Part shown: positions 8,626 to 16,236 of the stretch, piece by piece
How the letters are laid out: every line of letters begins with the position of its first letter
Position numbering within the stretch: position 1 is the first letter of the stretch
NCBI RefSeq assembly: GCF_002982075.1
Contig: NZ_PUEJ01000011.1
Location: 124,001-188,000, forward strand
From: Labrys okinawensis
GTDB lineage: Bacteria > Pseudomonadota > Alphaproteobacteria > Rhizobiales > Labraceae
DNA length: 64,000 nucleotides
Direction: 5' to 3'
Notes under the pieces: generated by a model
Told to the model about the DNA's origin: nothing
Seen by the model: the letters and a program-made list of their open reading frames with translations, nothing else
Databases searched by the model: none
Made by a program: the position numbers and the translations under genes

Positions 8626-9561
8626 TCAGCTCTTCGGCAGGCCTTGCGGATTGGTCTCGGACTTCTCGACCGCCTCGGCGCTCAGGTTCCAGCGAGCGAG
8701 CGTCTTGGCGTATTTGCCGTCCTTGATCAGGCCGTTGATGGCGATCGTCACGGCATCGGCAAGGCCGCCGCCCTTGCGGGTGGTGACGGCGATGTCGGCG
8801 GTGAGCGGCCAGCCGCCCGAAAGCGTGCCGACCAGCTTGGTCTTGCCGGTCTGCGCCGACTGGAAGGCCTGGGTGGCGTTGACGCTGAAGGTGATGTCGG
8901 CGCGGCCGGACTGCAGGGCGAGCGTCTTCACCGCATCGTCGTCGTAATACTGCACCTCGATCGGCTTGAGGCCGGCGGCCTGGTTCTGCTTGTCCCAGGC
9001 CAGCAGGATCTTCTCCTGGTTGGTGCCGGCATCGGTGATCACCTTCAGGCCGGCAATGTCCTTGGGCTCCTTCACCGCCGTGATCGGGCTGTCCGCCTTG
9101 ACATAGAGGCCGAGCACGTCGCGCCGATAGGTGGAGAAATCGAACTTCTCCTTGCGCTCCTCGGTCACGGTAACGTTGGTGATCACGGCATCATATTTGC
9201 CCGAGGACAGGCCGAGCGGCCAATCCGCCCATGCCACGGTTTCCAGCACCAGTTCCTTGCCGAGGCTGTCGGCCACAAGCTGGGAAAGATCGGGATCGAA
9301 GCCGACCGGCGTCTTGGAATCGGTGGCATAGGTCGCGATCGGCGGCAGGCCGGGATCGACCGCCACCACGAACTTGCCGTCCCGAGCGAATTTGGCGTCC
9401 TTCGAGATCGCCTTGATCGCCTCTTCGTTCTTCTCGGCGCGCAGGCGGCCGGGTTGCTCAGGGCTGAGGTCGAACTCGCCGGCGAAGGCGGCAAAGCTGA
9501 GGCCGAGGGCCAGCGTAGCCGCGAGGGCTCCGGGGGCGATGGAAGCAAAGCGGGTCGTCAT
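8626..9561 (-). CDS. Amino-acid ABC transporter substrate-binding protein (family 3)
   Basis: A 311-residue periplasmic binding protein of the cystine/polar amino-acid family. A signal peptide covers about residues 1-27 (LSFAAFA-GEF). The conserved clamshell motifs are present: VGFDPDLSQLVADSLG, the YDAVITNVTVTEERKEKFDFS stretch and the ITDAGTNQEKILL hinge. The permease/ATPase fusion gene lies 96 bp upstream on the same strand, and the two form one importer. With the acetyltransferase, deacylase and monooxygenases upstream, the ligand is likely cystine or an S-substituted cysteine; that is inferred from context. Confidence 0.92.
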   Translation of the reverse strand: MTTRFASIAPGALAATLALGLSFAAFAGEFDLSPEQPGRLRAEKNEEAIKAISKDAKFARDGKFVVAVDPGLPPIATYATDSKTPVGFDPDLSQLVADSLGKELVLETVAWADWPLGLSSGKYDAVITNVTVTEERKEKFDFSTYRRDVLGLYVKADSPITAVKEPKDIAGLKVITDAGTNQEKILLAWDKQNQAAGLKPIEVQYYDDDAVKTLALQSGRADITFSVNATQAFQSAQTGKTKLVGTLSGGWPLTADIAVTTRKGGGLADAVTIAINGLIKDGKYAKTLARWNLSAEAVEKSETNPQGLPKS

Positions 9562-9636
9562 GGGGGCTCCTGATCGGGCTTGGGGGGAGGAAGGGCAACG
9601 GCGGCCGCCGCGCCGGCACGGACGTCGATGAAATTT

Positions 9637-9670
9637 GGCGTCACAGAACCTTGGGCGTCACAGAACCTTG
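9637..9670. repeat. Perfect 17-bp tandem duplication at a gene end
   Basis: GGCGTCACAGAACCTTG occurs at 9637-9653 and again at 9654-9670. The second copy carries the stop codon of the permease/ATPase gene, so the first copy is a recent duplication in the spacer before the binding-protein gene. Confidence 0.85.
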
Positions 9671-11457
9671 GCGAGGAATTCACCGAGGCGGGAATGGGCG
9701 GGCGCATTGAAAAGCTGTGCCGGCGGCCCGACTTCGAGGATGCGGCCGTTCTCCATGAACACCGCTGTGTCGGCGACCTCGCGGGCGAAACCGACCTCAT
9801 GGGTGACGATCACCATGGTGGTGCCGGAGCTGGCGAGCTCCTTGATCACTGCCAGCACTTCGCCGACCAGTTCCGGATCGAGGGCCGAGGTCGGCTCGTC
9901 GAACAAGATGACCTTGGGCTTGAGCGCCAAGGCTCGGGCGATGGCGACGCGCTGCTGCTGCCCGCCCGAGAGCTGGCGGGGATAGGCGTCCGCCTTGTCG
10001 GCGAGGCCGACACGGGCCAGAAGGTCGCGGGCCTGCTCGACGGCCTCGGCGCGCGGCACCTTCCGCACCGAGACAGGGGCTTCGATGATGTTCTCCACCA
10101 CCGTCAGATGCGGGAACAGGTTGAAGTTCTGGAACACCATGCCAATCGAGGACCGCCGCCGACGGATGGCGCTCTCCTTCAGCTCGTAGAGCACGGCGCC
10201 GCGGCGCTCATAGCCGATCAGTTCGCCGTCGATGGCGATGAAGCCTTCATTGGCGCGCTCCAGATGATTGATCGCGCGCAGCAGCGTCGACTTGCCCGCG
10301 CCTGAGGGGCCGAAAATGGCCGTGACTTCGCCGGGCCGGATGGTGAGGTTGACATCGTCCAGGACGGTGTGGCTGCCATAGCGCTTCGACAGGCCGTGGA
10401 TCTCGATCAGTCCTTCCTGGCGGGCCGGACGCAACGCCGAAACCAGCGGCTTGCGAATGGCTGGCGCGGCCGGCCGGGGGATCGCGGTCGCCTTATTTTG
10501 GCGGCGATTGTCACGGCCGGTCAGGCGGCCCAGCAGGGACGCTGGGGCGGTGCGCAGGGCGCCCCTGGCATAATGCCGCTCGATCCTCAGCTGGATGAGC
10601 GAGAGCACGCTCATGATGATGAGGTACCAGACCGTGGCCACCATCAGCAGCGGGATGACCTCGAGATTGCGCCGGTAGATCACCTGCACGGTGTAGAACA
10701 GCTCCGGCAGCGCCAGGACATAGACCATGGAGGTCGACTTGGCCAAGCCGATGATCTCGTTGAAGCCACTCGGCAGGATGGCGCGCATCGCCTGGGGCAG
10801 CACGATGCCGAGGGCATGCCGGCGCCGCGACAGGCCGAGGGCAGCGGCCGCCTCGTGCTGGCCCTGGTCTACCGACAGGATGCCGCCCCGGATGATCTCG
10901 GCGGAAAAGGCCGCCTGGTTCAGGCTGAGGCCGATCAGCGCCACCGCGAACGGACTGAGGACCTCCACCAGATTATACTGGGCGAACCGGATGCCGGTGA
11001 AGGGAATGCCGATATCCAGCGTGGCGTAGAGATAGCCGAGATTGTTGAGGATCAGCAGCAGCACGATCAGCGGCACCGAGCGCAGGAGCCAGATATAGCC
11101 CCAGGAGATCCCAGCGAGCAGCGGCGATTTGGAGACGCGTGCAAAGGCCAGCGTACCCCCGAGCAGGAAGCCGAAAAAGGAAGCCAGCACGGTGAGAAGC
11201 ACCGTACGGGCGAGCCCGACCAGGACGGGCTCGGAGACGAAATATTGCGCGAAGACGCCCCAGCCCCATTTCGGATTGGTCAGGATCGAATAGAGCGTGG
11301 CACCAAGGATGAGGACGGCCACCAACGTGCCGACGGCACGCCAGGGATGCCGGGCCGACACTACCCGGTAGCGCGAATAGTCGGACGCGCCGCTCGCCTG
11401 AGGGCCAGCGATCTGGGGCGCTGCAAGGACACCGTCGAAATCCGTGGTGGAGGCCAT
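9658..11457 (-). CDS. Amino-acid ABC transporter, permease and ATPase fused in one chain
   Basis: 599 residues. The N-terminal part (about 1-320) is a HisM/TcyL-type permease with several membrane segments and the family loop QAAFSAEIIRGGILSVDQGQHEAA. After a basic linker, the C-terminal part (about 345-599) is a complete ATPase: Walker A GPSGAGKST, signature LSGGQQQRVAIARAL, Walker B VILFDEPTSALDPE and the H-loop histidine in IVTHEVGF. The chain would dimerise to give a full importer with the binding protein encoded just downstream. A variant sulfur motif (site 2) sits about 30 bp before the ATG. Such fusions are known but uncommon; the usual form is two genes. Confidence 0.93.
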   Translation of the reverse strand: MASTTDFDGVLAAPQIAGPQASGASDYSRYRVVSARHPWRAVGTLVAVLILGATLYSILTNPKWGWGVFAQYFVSEPVLVGLARTVLLTVLASFFGFLLGGTLAFARVSKSPLLAGISWGYIWLLRSVPLIVLLLILNNLGYLYATLDIGIPFTGIRFAQYNLVEVLSPFAVALIGLSLNQAAFSAEIIRGGILSVDQGQHEAAAALGLSRRRHALGIVLPQAMRAILPSGFNEIIGLAKSTSMVYVLALPELFYTVQVIYRRNLEVIPLLMVATVWYLIIMSVLSLIQLRIERHYARGALRTAPASLLGRLTGRDNRRQNKATAIPRPAAPAIRKPLVSALRPARQEGLIEIHGLSKRYGSHTVLDDVNLTIRPGEVTAIFGPSGAGKSTLLRAINHLERANEGFIAIDGELIGYERRGAVLYELKESAIRRRRSSIGMVFQNFNLFPHLTVVENIIEAPVSVRKVPRAEAVEQARDLLARVGLADKADAYPRQLSGGQQQRVAIARALALKPKVILFDEPTSALDPELVGEVLAVIKELASSGTTMVIVTHEVGFAREVADTAVFMENGRILEVGPPAQLFNAPAHSRLGEFLAKVL

Positions 11458-11483
11458 CTCGCCCTTCTCTTGTTTTGATTCAC

Positions 11484-11508
11484 TTAGTCCATAGAAAAAC
11501 TAGATTAA
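11484..11508 (-). promoter_or_regulatory. Sulfur-motif site 2 upstream of permease/ATPase gene
   Basis: TTAGTCCATAGAAAAACTAG followed by ATTAA aligns with sites 1 and 3 over the core ATAGAAA-A-TAGA. It lies in the 83-bp gap between the GNAT gene and the importer gene, about 30 bp before the importer ATG, and suggests a separate promoter for the importer. Confidence 0.45.
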
Positions 11509-11540
11509 ATGGCAAAAAGAGGCTGTACCGGTGATACCCG

Positions 11541-12149
11541 TCAGCCCGTCTTTCGCCCCTGCCCACGATCCGGCGTGGCCTGGCGCGCGGCTCGGACAGC
11601 GCTGAGTGCGACCAGCCTGTCGTCCGCCGGCGGCACATCGCCTGTCACCGGTTCGGCCGCGGTGGCGAGATGGGAGATGTCCTTCTCGAAGGGCAGCGAG
11701 CCATAGGTCTCCGGATCCTTGGTGACGTCGAACAGGGCGGTGTAGCCGGTGGAAAGGTAGAGGCCCGCGGCCTCCGGCTGGCGAAAGCCGGTGGTGAGAT
11801 AGATGCGGCTATAGCCCTGGCGGGCGGCCTGCGCTTCGAGTTCGACCAGTACCTTGCGGGCGAGGCCCTGGCGGCGCAGGTCGACATGGGTCCACACGCG
11901 CTTGAATTCCGCCGTGCGCTCGTCATAGCGCTTGAAGGCGCCGCCGGCGATGGCGACGCCGTCGCGCAGCAGGAGCATGAAATTGCCATGGGGCGGGGCG
12001 AAGAGTTCAGCGGGATAGCGGCTCATTTCCGCCGAGCCCGGTTCGCCCCAATAATTGCCGTAGCGCGACTGATATTCGAAAGTCAGCGCCTCGATCAGGG
12101 GACGGGCCTTCTCGTCCAGCGGCGTGGTATAGAAGAAGACGTCTGTCAT
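11541..12149 (-). CDS. GNAT family N-acetyltransferase
   Basis: 202 residues of the GCN5 fold. The acetyl-CoA loop is LRRQGLARKVLVELE, preceded by the WTHVDL strand and followed by RIYLTTGFRQPEAAGLY. Its ATG overlaps the stop of the M20 gene upstream (ATGA), so translation is coupled. In the S-substituted cysteine salvage pathway (SnaB/YxeL in Bacillus) the same operon position holds an enzyme that N-acetylates the cysteine conjugate before oxidation. That role is inferred from the operon; the fold alone does not prove it. Confidence 0.88.
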   Translation of the reverse strand: MTDVFFYTTPLDEKARPLIEALTFEYQSRYGNYWGEPGSAEMSRYPAELFAPPHGNFMLLLRDGVAIAGGAFKRYDERTAEFKRVWTHVDLRRQGLARKVLVELEAQAARQGYSRIYLTTGFRQPEAAGLYLSTGYTALFDVTKDPETYGSLPFEKDISHLATAAEPVTGDVPPADDRLVALSAVRAARQATPDRGQGRKTG

Positions 12150-13345
12150 TTTGCCGGCTCACTGTTATCGGAGAGATAGTCCTGGACCAGCGCGACCCAA
12201 TAGCGCGCCGCGTCGACCAGAATGGCATCGTTGAAGTCGTAGCGGGGGTTGTGCAGGTCGGCGCTGTCGCCATTGCCGATGAAGAGATAGCTGCCCGGCT
12301 TCTCCTGGAGCAGATAAGCGAAGTCCTCGCTCGCGGTGATCGGCCGGAAGCGCTGGCGGATGCGCTCTTCCCCGAAATGGCGGGCCGCGACCTGCCGGGC
12401 GAACTCGGTCTCGCCGGCATGGTTGACGAGCACGGGATAGCCGCGCGGATAATGGACCTCGGCGCGGGCGCCGAAGGCGGTGGCCTGGCTTTGCGCGAGC
12501 TCGATGATGCGTTGGCGCACGCTTTCGCGCACCTCGTCATTGAAGGTGCGGATGGTCAGCTGCAGCTCGACGCTGTCGGGGATGACATTCGGCGCGATGC
12601 CGCCATGGATCGAGCCGACGGTGACGACAACCGCCTCGAGCGGGTCGACATTGCGCGAAACCACCGTCTGCAGCGCCAACACCAGCGAAGCCGAGGCCAC
12701 CACCGGATCGACCGCCTGCTGGGGCTTGGCGCCATGGCCACCCTGGCCGATGATGCGGATGACGGCAAGGTCCACCGAGGCCATGGCCGGCCCGGTGAGG
12801 AAGCCGAATTCGCCGGCGGGCACGCCGGGCCAATTGTGCAGCCCGAACACGGCGTCGACCGGGAAACGCTCGAACAGTCCATCCTTGATCATCGCGCGGG
12901 CGCCGCCGCCATTCTCCTCGGCCGGCTGGAAGATCACCCTGAGCGTGCCGGAAAAAGCGCGCGTCTCAGCCAGGTGCTTGGCCGCCGCCAGCAGGATCGC
13001 GGTGTGGCCGTCATGCCCGCAGGCATGCATCACCCCCGGCACCGTGCTGGCATAGGGCAGGCCCGTGGCCTCGGTGATCGGCAGGGCATCCATGTCGGCC
13101 CGGATGCCGACGGCTCGCCCACCCCTGCCGCTTCTGAGCGTGCCGACCACGCCGGTGCCACCGACATTGCGCGCCACCTCGTAGCCCCAGCCCTCCAGAT
13201 AGCCGGCGACGAGGGCGCTGGTCTTTTCTTCCCTGTAGGCGAGTTCGGGCTGAGTGTGCAGCTTGCGGCGCAGGGCGATGAACTCGTCGCCCTGCAGCGC
13301 GATCTCGGCCGCGGCGGCCGAGGGCGGGGGAAACTGCGCCGTCAT
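12146..13345 (-). CDS. M20 family amidohydrolase (N-acyl amino acid deacylase)
   Basis: 399 residues, a two-zinc hydrolase of the hippurate hydrolase/aminoacylase group. Metal and catalytic motifs are visible: GIRADMDALP, HACGHDGHTA and FQPAEENGGGA, then a dimerisation domain starting near GQGGHGAKP. ATG 13345 has GAGGAGG upstream and overlaps the preceding stop. The family removes N-acyl groups from amino acids; beside a GNAT and a sulfur-type monooxygenase it fits the SndA/YxeP deacetylase that frees cysteine after the S-group has been removed. Confidence 0.92.
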   Translation of the reverse strand: MTAQFPPPSAAAAEIALQGDEFIALRRKLHTQPELAYREEKTSALVAGYLEGWGYEVARNVGGTGVVGTLRSGRGGRAVGIRADMDALPITEATGLPYASTVPGVMHACGHDGHTAILLAAAKHLAETRAFSGTLRVIFQPAEENGGGARAMIKDGLFERFPVDAVFGLHNWPGVPAGEFGFLTGPAMASVDLAVIRIIGQGGHGAKPQQAVDPVVASASLVLALQTVVSRNVDPLEAVVVTVGSIHGGIAPNVIPDSVELQLTIRTFNDEVRESVRQRIIELAQSQATAFGARAEVHYPRGYPVLVNHAGETEFARQVAARHFGEERIRQRFRPITASEDFAYLLQEKPGSYLFIGNGDSADLHNPRYDFNDAILVDAARYWVALVQDYLSDNSEPAK

Positions 13346-14688
13346 CAGGCCGCCTCCTCGCCGGTATCGGCCGTCGGCACCGCATAGCGGCTCTCGCGAT
13401 AGGGCAGGCCGAGATGGTCCCGGAGCGTGGTGCCGAACTGGGCCGGGCGGTGATGGCCTCGCGCCTCCAGGATCGGCAGGACATGCGCCTCGAAATCATC
13501 GAGGCCGGCCGTCAGCACATGGAAGCCGAGCACGAAGCCATCGGCGGCGCCTCCCTCCACCCAACGGACCAGCTCGTCGGCGATCGCCTCCGGCGTGCCG
13601 ATGAAACTGGTGCGCGGCGTCGCGACATCGAGCGCGATCTCGCGCAAAGTGAGCTTCTTTTCACGCGCCACGCGCTTGATGCGGTCGGTATGGGCGCGGA
13701 AATTGTTGGCGCCGATGTCGCCGAGATCCGGAAAGGGTTCGTCGAGGGGGTAGGCGGTGAAGTCGTGATGGTCGAAGAAGCGGCCGAGATAGAGCAGCGC
13801 CTCGTGATCCGTCACCAGGGCGCGGATTTCCTGATATTTGCGCTCGGCCTCCTCCTGCGTCGATCCCACGATCGGGGCAACCCCCGGAAACACCTTCAGG
13901 TGCTCGGCCGAACGGCCATGGGCCAGCGCGCTCTGCTTGAGCTTGCGCGACAATTCGCGATTGTCTTCGAAGGATTCGGAACCGGCGAACACCGCATCGG
14001 CATGGCGGCCGGCCAGCTTGATGCCGTTATCCGAAGCGCCGGCCTGGAACAGCACGGGCTGGCCCTGCGGCGAGCGGCCGAGGTTGAGCGGCCCCTCGGC
14101 GGCATGGAAGCGGCCCTTGAAGTCGAGCCGGTGCATCTTGGTGAAATCGGCATATTGGCCGGTCTCGCGATTGCGCGGGAAGGCGTCGTCGTCCCAGCTG
14201 TCCCACAGCCCCTTGACCACCTCGATGTGCTCGCCGGCGATTTCGTAGCGCAGGGCATGGTCGGGATGTTTGTCGCGATTGTAGTTGCGGGCCGAGCCTT
14301 CCAGCGGCGAGGTCACCGCATTCCAGCCGGCGCGGCCGCCGCTGATCACGTCGATCGAGCCGAACTGCCGGGCCACGGTGAAGGGATCGGAATAGGAGGT
14401 CGAGAGCGTGCCGACCAACCCGATGCTTGCGGTCGAGGCGGCCAGGGCCGAAAGCAGGGCGATCGGCTCGAACCGGTTGAGGAAATGCGGAATGGAGACC
14501 TCGTTGATGTAGAGGCCGTCGGCGATGAAGACGAAGGCGATGCCGGCCTTTTCGGCCTGGCGTGCGGTGCGGACATGATGCTCGAAATTGATGCTGGCGT
14601 CGGCCGGCACGCTCGGATGCTTCCAGGCGTTCATATGGCCGCCCGGGCCTTGCAGCATCACACCGAAGGGAATGCGTTTCCTGCTCAA
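13345..14688 (-). CDS. Flavin-dependent monooxygenase, NtaA/SnaA/DszA family
   Basis: 447 residues. The family pattern is clear: GGHMNAWKHP near the start, AFVFIADGLY, the conserved RAGWNAVTSPLEGSARNY substrate segment, HPDHALRYEIAGEHIEVVKGLW and PVLFQAGAS. Members need FMNH2 supplied by a separate reductase and attack N- or S-linked substrates. Here the gene sits between an M20 deacylase and an MsnO8-type oxidoreductase, the position of SnaA/YxeK in cysteine-conjugate salvage. The start is TTG 14688 with a strong GAGGAG site; no better start exists before the conserved region. Confidence 0.92.
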   Translation of the reverse strand: MSRKRIPFGVMLQGPGGHMNAWKHPSVPADASINFEHHVRTARQAEKAGIAFVFIADGLYINEVSIPHFLNRFEPIALLSALAASTASIGLVGTLSTSYSDPFTVARQFGSIDVISGGRAGWNAVTSPLEGSARNYNRDKHPDHALRYEIAGEHIEVVKGLWDSWDDDAFPRNRETGQYADFTKMHRLDFKGRFHAAEGPLNLGRSPQGQPVLFQAGASDNGIKLAGRHADAVFAGSESFEDNRELSRKLKQSALAHGRSAEHLKVFPGVAPIVGSTQEEAERKYQEIRALVTDHEALLYLGRFFDHHDFTAYPLDEPFPDLGDIGANNFRAHTDRIKRVAREKKLTLREIALDVATPRTSFIGTPEAIADELVRWVEGGAADGFVLGFHVLTAGLDDFEAHVLPILEARGHHRPAQFGTTLRDHLGLPYRESRYAVPTADTGEEAA

Positions 14689-14714
14689 ATCTCTCTCCTC
14701 AAATGGATGAATGG

Positions 14715-15761
14715 TCAGGCGCGAATGACTTGGCGCAGCGCCGGCTGTTGCGTGACCGGAGGCCGCCGCACGGCGGCACCGTGTTCCCGTGCGAGCTGCT
14801 CGACCAAAGTGAGCCGTGCATCGCCCTTCACGGCCGGCTCGATGATAAATTCCTCGATACCGTGGCCCTCATGCAGGCGATCGAGCGCCGCCACCACGTC
14901 GCCCGCCGTGCCGGCGAGAACGCTCGGCGTCTTGCGCTCGACGCGGAATTCGCTGGCACCGGCTTGGCGCGCATAATCCTCCGCCTGCGCCTCGCTGCCG
15001 ACTGTGACGCTCTGTGCGCCGGGGACGTGCACCTTGAAGAGCTGCAGGCCGGCGGCCTGGCGTGCGGCCTCTGCGGCGCTGTCGGCGACGATGGCGGCCA
15101 CGGCCACCAGGGGTGGTCGCCCGGTCCCGCTGCGATAGGCGGCCACGGCATCGGCCAGCAGCGCATCGTCGCCATTGAGGTGGCGGGCGAACACGAACTG
15201 CCAACCCCGGGTGGCGGCGAGCCCAGCGCTTTCCACGCTGGCGCCCAGCAGGAAGCGTTCGGGCGCCACCGGCGGGTGCGGGGTCGCGCTCAATCCGGCC
15301 AGCGTGTCGCCGGCCGCGACCGGTCCCTCCAGGAAGCGGCCGAGATCCTCGAGCTGCTCGGCAAAGCCCGGCTTGCGGGCGGGATCGTAGGCGCCCTGCA
15401 GCGCGCGCGTCGCCAGCGGCAGCCCGCCCGGCGCCTTGCCGATGCCGAGATCGATCCGTCCGGGCGCCAGCGAGGCGAGGAGATTGAAGACCTCCGCGAC
15501 CTTGTAGGCGCTGTAGTGCTGCAGCATCACGCCGCCCGAGCCGATGCGAATGCGTGCGGTGTTGGCCAGCAGGAAGGCGATCAGAACTTCGGGAGCGGAA
15601 CTGGCAAGTTCAGGGGCATTGTGGTGCTCGGCGACCCAGAAGCGATGATAGCCGAGCCGCTCCGCTTCCCGGGCCAGGACCAGGGTTCGCCTGAGGGCGT
15701 CGGCGGCTTTGTCACCGGGAGAAAGGGGGCTTTTGTCGAGCAAACTCAGCCTGTAGCGCAT
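14715..15761 (-). CDS. MsnO8 family LLM class oxidoreductase
   Basis: 348 residues of luciferase-like fold in the MsnO8 subgroup: LSLLDKSPL at the N-terminus, the GYHRFWVAEHHN motif, then the ARIRIGSGGVMLQHYSAYKVAE stretch and the PGRIDLGIGKAPGG loop. Substrate is unknown for most members. It is the first gene of the four-gene minus-strand run (oxidoreductase, SnaA-like enzyme, M20, GNAT), 26 bp before the next gene, and has an exact copy of the sulfur-motif core about 65 bp upstream. The partner flavin reductase was not found in the window. Confidence 0.9.
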   Translation of the reverse strand: MRYRLSLLDKSPLSPGDKAADALRRTLVLAREAERLGYHRFWVAEHHNAPELASSAPEVLIAFLLANTARIRIGSGGVMLQHYSAYKVAEVFNLLASLAPGRIDLGIGKAPGGLPLATRALQGAYDPARKPGFAEQLEDLGRFLEGPVAAGDTLAGLSATPHPPVAPERFLLGASVESAGLAATRGWQFVFARHLNGDDALLADAVAAYRSGTGRPPLVAVAAIVADSAAEAARQAAGLQLFKVHVPGAQSVTVGSEAQAEDYARQAGASEFRVERKTPSVLAGTAGDVVAALDRLHEGHGIEEFIIEPAVKGDARLTLVEQLAREHGAAVRRPPVTQQPALRQVIRA

Positions 15762-15817
15762 CGTGCCTTATCTCGATTACAGTGCGGCGCCGAGGTGTCG
15801 CCGGAAGAATGAGTCAC

Positions 15818-15840
15818 AATAGACTACTATTTCTATATAT
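15818..15840 (-). promoter_or_regulatory. Sulfur-motif site 3 upstream of the monooxygenase operon
   Basis: Read on the minus strand, TATAGAAATAGTAG (15824-15837) is identical over 14 bases to site 1 at 4871-4884, in the same orientation relative to its downstream gene, inside an otherwise AT-rich patch (15815-15858). It is the likely promoter/operator region of the 15761-to-11541 operon. Confidence 0.6.
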
Positions 15841-16236
15841 TAAATATAAATTTTCTGAGGCCGCGTCGCGGCGGCGCAGTGGATTTCTCGCAGACCGTTC
15901 GTTGAGGATCTTCCGTGGCGCATCTCAAAGCGGGCAAGAAAATCGCCATCGGCGGTTTTCCTGGTCTCGCGGTGCCACAAACGGAAATGGCCGCCGATCC
16001 TGCAAAACAGCGGTCAGGATCAAGCCGACCGGAAATTACATCCATGCGCGATCGTTCTCAGGTGGACGAACGGGCGGCACGCAGCAATGGCTGCTGAACA
16101 AGGGCGTAACGCTCACGAATGTCGGCCAGATGCCCACGTGATGCCGAAGCAGCTGCGGAACGATTCTTCCAACCAAACGTTCAAACTTGCACCAGGCTTA
16201 GGTTCATTGGGTTCATTGGGTTCATTGGGAAATGAT
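15841..16236. other. Intergenic region before the KaiC-like gene
   Basis: No convincing gene seen. The left end is AT-rich and belongs to the promoter of the monooxygenase operon. The right end carries three perfect copies of GGTTCATTG (16201-16227) directly before the chosen start of the KaiC-like gene. An in-frame ATG at 16141 would turn the repeats into Gly-Ser-Leu units, but the residues upstream look non-coding. Confidence 0.5.
16201..16227 (+). repeat. Three tandem copies of GGTTCATTG before the KaiC-like start
   Basis: Perfect 9-bp units at 16201-16209, 16210-16218 and 16219-16227, ending nine bases before ATG 16237. They occupy the region where the ribosome binds, so a change of copy number would alter the leader without shifting any frame. 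Confidence 0.85.
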
